From positions 124,001-188,000 of the forward strand of contig NW_025850773.1 in the NCBI RefSeq assembly GCF_002878395.1: a stretch of DNA of 64,000 bases, written 5' to 3'. Shown here piece after piece: positions 42,190 through 53,675 of this stretch (positions are counted from its first letter, which is position 1; each line of letters starts with the position of its first letter). The position numbers and the translations under genes are program-made. The DNA comes from Capsicum annuum. Its lineage: Eukaryota > Streptophyta > Magnoliopsida > Solanales > Solanaceae. The notes under the pieces are model-generated. The model was not told the DNA's origin. It made no database searches and was given only the letters and a program-made list of their open reading frames with translations.

Positions 42190-44541
42190 TGTAAGACCCC
42201 GTAAAATTTCTAGCTTAATTCAGTCCTTTAAGCTTGTTAAGGGGGGTCCCAGACTTAGAAAATTCTAGCTAAATTTTCAGAGTTAGTTTATTTTTAGCCT
42301 TCGAAAGTTAGCAATCTTATTTTGTGACCTTAATGTCCTTTAAATGTCTATATTTTAGTTAATTTGGGATCAAAAAGGTCAATGGGTGTTCCCGATAAGT
42401 TTCGTATTTTGTAGACCTCGTTTAGACCATGTCTGGAATCCCAAAATAGTGTACCAATGCGATCTTGCCGCACCGCATCGCCGATTGCGTTGGTTGATAT
42501 TTTCCCCATCTACCAGCATTCCATTCCAGTGATCTGATATGATTTTGATGAGATGCATTGGATATCACGTTGATGGCATCAACACACTGCATTGAATATC
42601 GCGTCGGTAGCCTAGTTTTTGCTCATTAAAATACCACATTCTTGGGGGTATTTGGATCTTTTTCCCTCAACCTTCAGCCCTCAAAAATATGAAATTTAGC
42701 CCTTTTAGAGGCATAATATAATTATTATTCATAAAATCCTAAAGAACAAAACCCTAGGGCTATCAATTCAAGAATAAAATTCAAGAGATTTCACCATCAA
42801 TCTTCCCAAATTCAAGCAATAAGGTATGTAAAGTGTCCATCCAAGGGTCCCTTCCACCCTTGGAGTTTAAGTAAATTCTTTTAAAAGCATGAATTGTGAT
42901 TTTCAATTGTGGGTTTGAATGTAATCATGTTGATGTTATGGTATGTGTTCCAAGTTAAAATCTTTATGTATTACTGGATTTTATGATAGCATGTAAGTTG
43001 AATTTTGATTCTCTTATATGGAAACCCTTAAATTATGAAGTCATGATACATTAGCCTTGTTGTTCATGTCTAAGTATAAAGCTACGCCTATCGTGTGCTT
43101 GATAAAATATTAAATTGAGATTACGGTGTTTTTCTGATCCTTTGGTGGTCCAAATAATGAACTTATGCTATGCCCACATGTTCACAATGTCCTCCATGCT
43201 AAATCTATACCTTGTATGTGTTAGATGGTATGCTCATGAGATTGGTTTAATGAAATTATGATGTGTTATCATGCATTCCTAATCATGTGTAAGTTCATGA
43301 CTTTCGAGTGATTGATGAAATGCCTCATAGATTGTATTGTGAGTTGTTAACCATTGTTAAGTATTAAAGAATTTTCATGTCTTATTACTTTCATGCTATC
43401 GAGTTCGGGGGTATTTAATACCCGATAATTTAGCTGTATGCTTAGAGCCAGTGTCAGTTGTAAAAAAGTCTCAGTTATGTCATGATCAGTAGTACTCTAG
43501 TTCAGTTACAAAACTTAGAAAAACTCAATAAACTCAGTTCAGCTCAGTAAATCAGTACAATCAATAACAACTCAGTCATGCCTAGTATGAAATAGAAAAT
43601 CAATCCAGTGTCTATTCAATTGGGGGTAGGATTCAGCACTGAATGAACCCAAGGATGGGAACTCACCTATTAGTAGAGGGTGTGATCCTTAGAAGTAGCC
43701 CTTATGTTCTAAAAATACGTAGCTAGTATAGGTTGAGACATCAAAATCTGCTAGATGAGGGTTGATAAGGTGGCTTAGCCTGTCAGTTAAGAGTCACACC
43801 GTTCTTATTTGTGTACCTACTAGATGAGGGAATCTCTTCAGTGTCTTTACCCGTGGCACGGTACTAACACCCTTCCAACTGGGGTTACAGGTTGGACCCC
43901 AAATCTATACAGAAAAAGGGGCATGTCGATTAGATGATTACCTCCTACAGTTTCAGTCTCAGTATTTAGTAAAGAACATAGATAGTTTTATAAATTTCAG
44001 GACTGTCAGATACAGTCACTCAGCTCTGTATAGAATTCAGCTAGTTCCATTAGAATCAGGATAGTCACTCAGTTAATAGTATATAAGTTATCAGTTACAT
44101 CTAGTAATCAGTATTTAGGCTTAGTATTTAGTATTATCTCTATTTCAGTTATAGTTCACGTATTTATACATGTACTCTTATTCAGTCATACTCATGTTAT
44201 TTAGTTATTATTGTTCATGCATATTAACCCGTACATTCAGCATTACCTCACTTTGCATACTATTACACTCACATGTACTAACACATACTTTTTATTTGTG
44301 CTATGATGTTTTATAACATAGGTTCAGATGTACGGGCCCCAGAGCATTCTTAGCAGATAAGACTTTCGGTAGACAGTCTAGCACTGAGTCCTCATTATTC
44401 AAAAATATTTTTTTATTTTATTATCTCATTAGATTCGGCATTTCAGTAGATGGAGTTAGTTGGGGAATTTTCCCATCAAATGCTTATTTAGATAAATCAA
44501 TTTTAAAGGCTTTCCAGATTAGATGTTCAGAAAGTATTCAG
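42190..44541 (+). repeat. CHR-C 5' LTR, 3' end deleted
   Basis: Direct repeat of 49454-51800. It starts TGTAAGACCCCGTAAAATTT. Similarity stops near 44541 (CAGTATTTCTCTT), about 190-200 bases before the expected TTACA terminus. The junction lies in a short TTTCTCTT run also present in the other LTR near 51831, suggesting a microhomology deletion. Confidence 0.85.
42450..42660 (+). promoter_or_regulatory. U3 word array of the CHR-C LTR (first copy)
   Basis: Repeats of CAATGCGATCTTG, CGCATCGCCG, GCGTTGGTTGATAT, GCATTGGATATCACG and GATATCGCGTCGGTAGC within 170 bases, GC-rich against an AT-rich background. A weak TATA-like CATTAAAATACC follows (42626). The second copy is at 49705-49880. Confidence 0.5.
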
Positions 44542-44564
44542 TATTTCTCTTCCGTTTATAGAAA

Positions 44565-45690
44565 ATGCCTCTAAAGAGAACTCAAGGAAGAGGAACAGGA
44601 GACTAGCCAGCCCCTTAACTCGACCAACCCTATCCTTTAGGTGAATATGTCTCCCACGCAGAGTTCAGAGCAGCATTCACCACCCTATCTTATTCTATGG
44701 CAGCGTAGAATAAATGCCCAGCTGTCGTTCTGTCCAACCCAATGGTCAATAGAGCTGCTGCTAGGATTTGGGACTTTACCCAAATGAATCCTCCATATTT
44801 TACTGGGTCTAAGTCAGATGAGGACCCTCAGGAGTATCTTGATCAAGTGCAAAATATTACAGATATTATGGGGGTGACACTAGTGAGGGTGCTGAGCTAG
44901 CTGCATACTAGTTGCAAGATGTGGCACACACTTGGTTCAAATAATAGAAAGCAGAGAGGGCTAAAAATACAGGGCCCATTGAATGAGAGAAGTTTTCTAC
45001 TGATTTTCTAGATAGATTCTTTCCCCTAGAGCTGAGAGAAGCTAAGCTATTAGAGTTTATTAATATGAAGCAGGGCAATATGATAGTGAAATAATATTCT
45101 TTCAAATTACTCAATTAGCTAGATATGTTCCTCATGTGGTGGCAGATAGCAGGTCTCGAATAAGTAAGTTTGTGTCTAGGGTGAATGATAGTGTCGTCAA
45201 AGAGAGTAGGACCACAATATTTATTTGTGAGATGGACTTAGCTAGGCTCATGATCTATGCTCAGCAGATAGATAAGCAGAAGAATAAAGAGAGAGAAAAG
45301 CAGAATAAGAGAGATAGAATGGGTAATTTCAACTTTGCTCAGCCCAAGTCAGAGAGTGGGAATCATTCTTAGTTCCACCCAAAATCCTCAGTTCCAGCTC
45401 CATCCTCAGCCAGTGCTCCAATGCCAAAATTCAGAGATGGTAATAGAGATAGGGCGCATTCTCTAAGTCTCAGGATAGTGTCAGCAGTGCTCGAACCCAT
45501 CCTCTTTTTTAGACTTATGGTAAGAACCATTAGGGTATTTGCAGAGATGACAGTGATGTTTGTTTTGAATTTGGAAAGCCAGGCCATAGAGTAAGAGATT
45601 GTCCCTACTTAGGTTCTCAGGGTTAGCAAAACCGTCCTCTAGCTTAGTCCGGTCGCTTGAACCAGTAGGGTGACTCATCCAGTGCCACCA
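44565..45690 (+). pseudogene. CHR-C gag
   Basis: MPPKRTQGRGTGD at 44565, then EYVSHAEFRAAFTTLSYSMAA and MNPPYFTGSKSDEDPQEYLDQVQ (44785-44850), the gag core. 45136-45372 is open (SRISKFVSRVNDSVV, DLARLMIYAQQIDKQK). The zinc knuckle near 45558 reads CFEFGKPGHRVRDC, so its second Cys is Phe. Shifts and stops between blocks. Confidence 0.83.
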
Positions 45691-46300
45691 ATGGAAAACA
45701 CACAAAAAGACTCTATGCTCTTCAGTCCCGACATGATCAGAAAAGTTATGCTGATATGGTCGCCTATACATTACAGATCTTTCATATACATGTTTATGAT
45801 TTACTAGATCTAGGAGATTCCTTATCTTTTGTTACTCTTTATATAGCAATTGATTTTGGAGTCAGTCCCAAAATTCTAGCAGATCCATTCTCAATCTCTA
45901 CCCTCGTGGGTAAATCCATCATAGCCTAGCGGGTATACAGGAACTTTCCGATTATGGTATCTCAGAGAATTATTTCCGCAAACTTAGTTGAATTATAGAT
46001 GACTGATTTTGATGTCATTCTCCACATGGATTGACTTCATTCCTGCTATGCCTTAATCGACTTCAGAAATAGAATTCTCAGCACTTAGGGGTCAGCTTAT
46101 TTCTTACCTTTGGGCGAGAAAAATGATATCTAAGGGATGTGTCTATCACCTTGTGAGAGTCAAGGACTCCAGTTTAGAAACCCCTACTCTTGAATCAGTG
46201 TCAGTAGCATATGAATTCCCAGGTGTGTTTTCTTAAGATCTTCTCGAAGTTTCTCCCGAAATGGAAATTAATTTTGAAATTGATCTTCTCCCAGATACTC
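45691..46300 (+). pseudogene. CHR-C protease
   Basis: LYALQSRHDQKSYADMVAYT (45715-45770) leads into retropepsin: LLDLGDSLSFVTLYIAIDF, where the usual LxDPGATxSFV box is altered but keeps Asp, then ADPFSISTLVGKSIIA, NLVEL and FDVILHMD. Ends in the FPGVF...EINFEIDLL stretch that begins RT. Four or more stops. Confidence 0.75.
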
Positions 46301-47690
46301 AGCCCATATCTATTTCTCCATACAGAATGGCACCTGTTGAACTCAAAGATTAAAAGAACAATTGAAGGATATCTTAGATAAGGTATTCATCAGGCCCAGT
46401 ATGTCCCCGTGGGGTAAACCAGTTTTATTCGTGAATAAGAAAGATAGTTCTCTCAGAATGTGCATGGATTACCGTTAATCAAATAAAGTCAAGGTCAAAA
46501 ACAAGTATTCCCTTCCCAGAATCGATGACTTTTTTGAACAACTTCAGGGTGCTAGTTACTTTTCAAAGATAGACCTCAATCAAGCTATCATCAGCTCAGA
46601 GTCAGAGAATATGACATCCATAAGACAACCTTCAGAACTCGATATGGTCACTTCAAATTCTTAGTCATGTCCTTTGGTTTTACCAATTCCCCAGAAGCCA
46701 TCATGAACTCGATGAACTGGGTGTTCAAGAAGTGCTTGGACATGTTCATTATAGTTTTCATAGATGACATTTTGGTTTACTCCCACAGTGAAGATTATCA
46801 TGCAGACCATCTCAGAATAGTATTGTATACACTCAAAAATCATCAGTTATTCGCCAAATTTAGTAAGTGAAAATATTGTCTAAGTTCAGTATCATTCCTT
46901 GGCCATATAGTTTCCGGTGATGGCATTAGAGTTGATCCCCAAAAGACCGAAGCGATAAAAAACTGGCCCAAACCCATCTCTCCATCAGATATCAGGAGTT
47001 TCTTGGGTTTGGCTGGATATTACAGATATATTATTGAGGGATTTTCATCTATTGTATACCCTATGTCCATATTGACTCAAAAAAAAGTCAAATTTTAGTG
47101 GTCAGATTCTTGTGAGAAGAGTTTCAGGAGTTGAAGACTCGACTTACCCTAGCCCCAATCTTGGCTTTGCCAGATGGTTCAGATGGCTTTGTTGTGTACT
47201 GTGATGCATTAATAGTAGGTTTGGGTTGTTTCCTCATGCAGCATAGTAAGGCCATAGCCTATGCCTCCAGACAACTTCAGCCCCGTGAGAAGAATTACCC
47301 TACTCATGACCTTAAGTTAGCAGCGGTAGTCTTTTCCCTAAAGATTTGAAGGAACCATTTGTACGGGGTGCAAATTGATGTGTTCACTAATCATACGAGC
47401 CTCCAGTATATTTTCTCTCAGAAAGAGCTAAAGCTCCATTAGAAAAGGTAGTTGGAATTATTGAAAGACTACGACATGAGTGTCCTTTATCATTTGGGAA
47501 AGGTCAATGTAGTAGTTGATGCTCTCAGTAAACTGTCTATGGGTAGTGTTGCTCATGTTGAGGACAGTAAAAAAAAGTTATCCCAGGAAGTACATCAGTT
47601 AGCCCGACTAGGTGTCTGCTTAGTCGAGTCAGTAGAAGGTAGTATATGGGTGTAGAGTAGTTCAAAGTCATCTCTAGTTTCTGAGGTGAA
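46301..47690 (+). pseudogene. CHR-C reverse transcriptase, RNase H and linker
   Basis: [52 protein letters not shown], then after a shift [18 protein letters not shown] and the catalytic FIDD at 46757-46768, FLGHIVSGDGIRVDP, IRSFLGLAGYYR. RNase H 47131-47430: [57 protein letters not shown]. The linker LLKDYDMSVLYHLGKVNVVV continues to 47655 with SMGSVAHVED and LARLGVCLVES. Confidence 0.85.
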
Positions 47691-48567
47691 GGAAAAATAG
47701 GATAGATATCCCAATTTAGTCAAGTTGAAAGAATCAGTCAAAGATTAGAAGGTTGAGGTATTCTCCCAAGGGGGAGATGGTGTTCTGCATTGTCAAGGTC
47801 ATCTGTGTGTTCCAGATGTTGATGACTTAAAATAGCGAATTCTTGCAGAAATGCATATGCGTGTTACATGATTCATCTATGGTTTACTAAGATATACCAT
47901 AATTTGTGGGAGATCTATTGGTGGAGTGGGATGAAGAGAGATATTGCAAAATTTATGGCTAATTTCTCAAGTGGGTCCATGCAGGAGTTCAATCTTCCTA
48001 CTTGGAAGTGGGAAGAAGTGAACATGGACTTTGTGATGGGTTTGTGTCGTACTCATTGTCAGCATGATTCAGTTTGGGTCATTGTAGATAGGATGACTAA
48101 ATCAACTTATTTTCTTCCAGCCCATACCTCTTATACAGTCGAGGGTTATGCCAAACTCTACATCAGAGAGTTAGTCAGATTACATGGGGTCCGATTGTCC
48201 ATCATCTCAGATAGAGGTACTTAGTTCACCTTTTATTTCTGGAAAGCATTCCAAATGGGTCTTAGCACCCGAGTTCACCTCAGTATAGCTTTTCACCCTC
48301 GGATAGCTAGATGGTCAAGCATAAAGGACCATTTAAACTTTGGAGGATATGTTGCGAGCATGTGCGATAGATTTTAAAGGAAGTTGTGATGACGACTTGC
48401 CTTTGATTGAGTTTGCATACAACAATAGCTATTATTCTGGCATTAAGATGGCTCCATTTGAGGAGCTTTATGGGAGAAGATTTAGGTCTCCCATTGGTTG
48501 GTTAAAAGTGGGTGAGGCAACAATGGTAGGGCCTGACTTGGTATTTGATACCTTAGAGAAAGTTTAG
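47691..48567 (+). pseudogene. CHR-C integrase core
   Basis: GGDGVLHCQGHLCVPDVDDL (47773-47832), WWSGMKRDIAKFMANFSSGS: the Cys-x2-Cys of the zinc domain is gone through a small internal deletion. WKWEEVNMDFVMGL (first Asp kept), WVIVDRMTKSTYFLPAHTS, IISDRGT (second Asp kept). At the expected third acidic residue the codon is TAA (48324-48326). 48340-48567 is open: CAIDFKGSCDDDLPLIEFAY, MAPFEELYGRRFRSPIGW. Confidence 0.83.
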
Positions 48568-49077
48568 TTGATCAGAGAGAGGCTCAAGACAGCTCAGAGC
48601 CAAAAGAAATCATACGCAGATGTGCACAGGAAACAACTCGAGTTAGAGATCGATGACTTTATGTATCTAAAAATATCTCCTATAAAGGGAGTAAAGAGGT
48701 TTGGAAAGAAGAGAAAGCTCAGTCCCCGATATGTCGTTCCCTTCAAAATTCTTAGTCGCTTCAGCAAAGTAGCTTATGAGCTCGAATTACCTTTAGATCT
48801 ATCCTCAGTCCATCTAGTATTTCACGTTTCCTTGCTTAAAAAGTGCATAGGTGACCCAGCAGTCGTAGTCCCTATAGAGGGCTTAGATATTTAGAACAGC
48901 CTCTCTTTTGAAGAGATCCCAGTCAAAATACTTGACTATCAGATTCGCAGACTGAGAAACAAAGAAGTCCCTCTAGTCAAAGTTCTTTGGCAGAATCAGT
49001 CCATTAAGGGAGCTACTCGAGAAGCAGAAGCAGACATGTGGACCAAGTATCCTCACCTCTTCTCCACTAATCTATAA
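48568..49077 (+). pseudogene. CHR-C integrase C-terminus and chromodomain
   Basis: Open 48568-48894: [65 protein letters not shown]. After one stop: LSFEEIPVKILDYQIRRLRN, VPLVKVLWQNQSIKGATREA, YPHLFSTNL, stop at 49075-49077. The chromodomain is complete in length and has only this one nonsense codon just upstream. Confidence 0.87.
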
Positions 49078-49440
49078 TCAACCCAAGGTAATGGCTTTCC
49101 TTAAGCATATTCAGTTTTATGCTCAAATTTCTATTACAAACTTAGTATCATTTACCATTGCATGTTCTTCCTTATGTTCATGAGTCAGTTCAGTCATGTA
49201 TTCATGCATAAGATATGCATGATCAGTATGAGAAAACTCATCTTATCAGTACTCCCAATCGTGCATTAATGAATCAGCTTAGTTATGTACTCATGCATCA
49301 GATATGCATGCTCAATGTGATAATTTAGTATATCAGTAATATCAGTCCTATAATCATGTTCCAGATATTCATGTCCATAAGTAGGTTCAGCCTACTAGTA
49401 CTCTCAGTTCAGTCAGTCTCATTCGAGGATGAATATTCCC
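49078..49440 (+). repeat. CHR-C 3' UTR with ATGCAT units
   Basis: Non-coding stretch between pol and the polypurine tract. Two degenerate units of about 100 bases share TCATGCATMAGATATGCATG (about 49202 and 49286), each preceded by TCAGTYATGTA and followed by TATCAGTA. CHR-E carries a longer set of the same words at 62970-63200. Confidence 0.55.
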
Positions 49441-49453
49441 AAGGGGGATATAT
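49441..49453 (+). promoter_or_regulatory. CHR-C polypurine tract
   Basis: AAGGGGGATATAT directly precedes the TG of the right LTR and follows the conserved TTCGAGGATGAATATTCC block. Confidence 0.88.
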
Positions 49454-52003
49454 TGTAAGACCCCACAAAATTTCTAGCTAATTCAGTCCTTTAAGCTTGT
49501 TAAGGGGGTCCCAGACTTAGAAAATTATAGCTAAGTTTTCAGACTTAGTTTATTTTTATCCTTCAAAATTTGGCAATCTAATTTCGCGACCTTATTGTCC
49601 TTTAAATGTCGATATTTTATTTAATTCATGATCAGGAAGGTCAATGGGTGTTCTCGAACAAGTTTTGGATTTTTCGAACCTCGTTTGACCATATTTGGAA
49701 TCCTACAATGGTGTACCAATGCAATCTTGGAACGTCGCATCATCTATCGTGTTGGTTGATATTTTCCCCAGCTACCAGCGTGCCATTACAGTGACCCAAT
49801 GTGATCTTGGCATGATGCGGTATTGACGTGCCACGTCGGATATCGCGTCGGTAGCCCAGTTTTTGCTTATTAAAACACCGCATTCTTAGGGGTATTTAGG
49901 CCTTTTTTCCTCGACCTTCAGCCCCCAAAACACAAAATTTAGTCACTTTAGAGGCATAATACAATTATTATTAATAAAATCCTCAAGAACAAAACCCTAG
50001 ATCTATCAATTCAAGAATCAAATTCAAGATATCTCACCATCAAGCTTCCCAAATTCAAGCAATAAGGTATGTAAAGTGTTCATCCAAGGGTCCCTTCAAC
50101 CCTTGGAGTTCAAGAAACTTTTTTAAAAAGCATGAATTGTGATTTCCATGTTGTGGATTTGAATGTAATCATGTTGATGTTGTGGTATGTGTTCCTAGTT
50201 GAAATCTTTATGCATTTCTGGATTTTATGATAGCTTGTAAGTTAAATTTTGATTCTCTTATATCGAAACCCTTAAATTATGAAGTAATGATGTATTAGCC
50301 TTGTTGTTCATGCCCAAGTATAAAGCTCCGCCTACTATGTGTTTGATAAAATGCTAAATTAAGATTATGGTTCTTTTATGATCCTTTGGTGGTCCAAATG
50401 ATAAACTTATGCTACACCCACATGTTCATAATGTCCTCCATGCTAAAGTTATACCTTGTATGTGTTTGATGGAATTCTCATGAGATTGGTATAATAAAAT
50501 TATGATGTGCTAGCATGCATTCCTAATCATGTGCAAGTTCATGACTTTCGAGTGATTAATGAAAAGCCTCATAGATTGTATTGTGAGTTATTGACCATTG
50601 TCAAGTATTCAAGAATTGTCATGTCTTATTACTTTTATGCTATCGAGTCCTGGGGGTATTTAATACCCAACAGTTTAGCTGTGTGCCTAGAGCCAGTGTC
50701 AGTTGTAGAACAGTCTCAGTCATGTCACAATCAGTAGTACTCTTATCCAGTTATAGAACTCAGGAAAACTCAGTAAACTCAGTTCATCTCAAAAAATCAG
50801 TACAATCAGTAACAGCTCAATAACGCCTAGTATGAACTAGGAAATCAGTCCAGTGTCTATTCATTTAGGGGTAAGATTCAGCACCAAGTGAACCCAAGGA
50901 TGGGGACTCACCTATTAGTAGAGGGTGTGATCCTTAGAAGTAGTCCTTGAGTTGTAGAACTACATAGCCAGCGTAAGTTGAGACATCAAAACCTACTAGA
51001 TGAGGGTTGATGAGGTGGATTAACCTATAAGTTGAGGGTCCCACCATTCTCATTTGATTACCTGCGAAATAAGGGTATCTCTTCAGTGTCTTTACCCGCG
51101 GCACGGTACTGACACACTTCTAAATGGGTTATAGGTTGGACCCTAAATCTATTCAGAGAAAGGGGCATTTCGGTTAGATGATTACCTCCCACAGACTCAT
51201 TCTCAGTCTTCAGTAAAGAACTCAGATAGTTCTACAGATTTCAAGACTGTCAGATACAGTCACTCAGCTCTGTTCGAAACTCATCTAGATCCGCCAGAAT
51301 CAGGACTGTCCGACATAGTCACTCAGTAAATAGTATATTAGTTATCAATTACACCAGTTAATCAATATTTAGGCTCAGTATTTAGTATTATCTTGATTTC
51401 AATTACAGTTCACATATTCATGCATGTACTCTTATTCAATCATACTCATGTTATTCAATTATTATTGTTCATGCATATGAACCCGTGCATTTAGCCTTAC
51501 CTCACTTTGCGTACCAGTACATTCACACGTACTGATGCATACTTTTCTTTTGTGCTATGGTGTTTTATACCATAAGTTCAGACGTACGGGACCCAAAGCA
51601 TTCTTAGTAGATCATACTTTCAGAAGACAGACTAGCAGTGAGTCCTTTTCATTTGAGGATATTTTTTTATTTCATTATCTTATTAGATTCAGCATTTAAG
51701 TAGATGGAGTTAGTTGGGGGATTGTCCCATCAACTCCTTATTCAGATAGTTTAGTTTTAGAGGCTTTCCAGACTAGATATTCAGACAGTATTCAATATTT
51801 TAGATCTAATATTTTATCAGATTTTATCATTTCTCTTTATCAGTATTACAGTTTTAAACCTTATGGAATTTCAACCCATTATTCCGCATTATACAGTATT
51901 ATTACTCAGCTATTGTAGCAGGTAATAGTCATGGGTTAGCTTGTGGTCCTTCGAGATTATAAGCACAGTGTAGCATCCTGGGTACCAAACTCAAGGCGTT
52001 ACA
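49454..52003 (+). repeat. CHR-C 3' LTR
   Basis: 2,550 bases, TGTAAGACCC...AAGGCGTTACA; complete, with the 3' part missing in the 5' copy present at 51800-52003. Word array at 49705-49880. A TCAGT-rich stretch at 50700-50830 and a repeated GACTGTCAGATACAGTCACTC block (51246, degenerate at 51303) lie downstream. Confidence 0.9.
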
Positions 52004-52640
52004 GTGGACCAATGGAAAAAGGTACATTTTTGTAATTATTGATGATTACTCCAGGTTCACCTGGACTTTATTTTTGGCCTCTAAGGAAGATGCCTTTGAT
52101 GTCTTTATAATTTTAATCAAAAAAATTAAAAAGAAACTGGGTACTTCATTAGTTTCCATAAGATCTGACCATGGTACAGAATTTAAGAATGTCAAGTTCT
52201 TAGAATGTTGTTCAGCAAATGGTATAGATCATAACTTCTCTGCTCCTAGAATACCACAACAAAATAGAGTGGTGGACAGGAAGAATAGAACCTTGGAAGA
52301 TATGGCTAGAACAATGATACTTGCACCAAATATTGCTAAAAATCTTTGGGCTAAGGCAATAAGTACTGCAATATATATCATAAATAGGTGTATGATCAGA
52401 CCTATGTTAGAGAAGACTCCCTATGAATTACTAAAAATAATAAAGCCAAACATTTCTCATTTTAGAACCTTTGGTTGCAAATATTTCATACATAATAATG
52501 GAAAAGATAATCTGGGAAAATTTAATGCTAAAAGTGATGAGGGAATCTTCCTAGGATACTCACTTCATAGTAAGGCCTATAGGGTTCTAAATATTAGAAC
52601 AAACTGTATTGAAAAAGTATGCATGTAGTCTTTGATGAAT
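52004..52640 (+). pseudogene. COP-2 integrase core
   Basis: Resumes after CHR-C with the duplicated GTGGA. FVIIDDYSRFTWTLFLASKE is split by a one-base shift in a T run near 52030. A 184-residue frame is open from 52074: IRSDHGTEFKNVKF, then PQQNRVVDRKNRTLEDMART, where the usual VVERKN has Asp for the catalytic Glu, and ISHFRTFGCKYFIHNNGKD. The stop is at 52626; the frame then shifts to VVFDEFFVNTNL. Confidence 0.87.
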
Positions 52641-53675
52641 TCTTTGTTAATACTAACCTGCAGGAAAGAAGTAACACTGAGGAACAGGTTACACAACCTG
52701 GTTCATCAATTGGAGCTACCAAACATGAAGGTACCTCAATAGGAGGAACTGAATCTAGAGGCACAGTGACAAGGGGAACTGAGCCATCAACTACCCCAGC
52801 TCAGAACATCAGCAGTAATCCTATTAGCTCACAAAGCTTGATCCCAAAAGGTTACAAGTATCAAGGATCACATCCTGTTGAAAATGTTCTCACTAATCTC
52901 ACTTCTGGGATCACTACAAGGTCTGGATGAAGAAGTATGTGTGCTTTCAAGGCATTACTATAAGAGATTAAGCCAAAGAAGGTAACAGAGGCATTGCTTA
53001 ATGCTGATTGGATCATAGCCATGCAGGAAGAGTTAAATCAATTTGAGAGAATTAAAGTATGACACTTAGTTCCTCTTCCAAAAGATAGAACAATAATTGG
53101 GACTAAGTGGGTGTACAGAAATAAAGTTGATGAGCATGGAACAGTTACAAGGAACAAGGCAAGATTGGTGGTCCAAGGATATAATCAAGAAGAAGGCATA
53201 GATTTTGATGAGACCTTTGCTCCTGTAGCTAGAATTAAAGGTATTAGATACTTGTTTCATTTTTTGTCTACATGGGGTTCATTGTATATCAAATGGATGT
53301 TAAGAGTGCATTCTTAAATAACATTCTCAAAGAGAAGGTATATGTTAAACAACCTCCAGGGTTTGAAAGCAAGGAGTTTCCAGATCATGTGTATAAACTG
53401 GATAAGGCCTTGAATGGGTTGAAACAAGCTCCAAGAGGTTGGTATGAGAGATTGTCAAAGTTTCTACCGGAGCATGGACATACTAGAGGTAAAATTGACA
53501 ACACTCTTTTCTTGAAAACTGATAGAAAAGATTTGTTAGTGGTGCAGGTGTATGTAGATGACATTATCTTTGGATCTACAAACATGAACATGACTCATGA
53601 TTTTTCCAAACTCATGAGTTGTGAATTTGAGATGAGTATGATGAGGGAGCTAAACTACTTCTTGGAATTGTAAAT
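52641..53675 (+). pseudogene. COP-2 reverse transcriptase, cut by CHR-D
   Basis: A Thr/Ser-rich linker (52680-52930; GTEPSTTPAQNISS) precedes [24 protein letters not shown] opens the RT at 53111. After a shift near 53270 the frame 53272-53673 is open: [44 protein letters not shown], and an intact YVDD at 53551-53562. It ends in LNYFLEL where CHR-D begins. Confidence 0.87.

Larger units (their letters stand above)
42190..52003 (+). mobile_element. CHR-C: plus-strand chromovirus with perfect target duplication
   Basis: 9,814 bases. Left LTR 42190 to about 44541 (3' end deleted), interior to 49453, right LTR 49454-52003. Perfect GTGGA duplications flank it (42185-42189, 52004-52008). Coding order gag, protease, RT, RNase H, integrase, chromodomain (44565-49077), then a polypurine tract. 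A deletion removed the end of the 5' LTR, the primer site and the leader, so the copy cannot start replication. Confidence 0.92.
38779..53675 (+). mobile_element. COP-2: SIRE-like copia, split by CHR-C, truncated by CHR-D
   Basis: 5' LTR (38779-39682), primer site, gag, protease and the start of integrase up to 42189; CHR-C (42190-52003) is inserted there. Integrase and RT resume at 52004 and end at 53675, where CHR-D is inserted. The rest lies beyond the window. Close relative of COP-1 by LTR and pol similarity. Confidence 0.85.
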
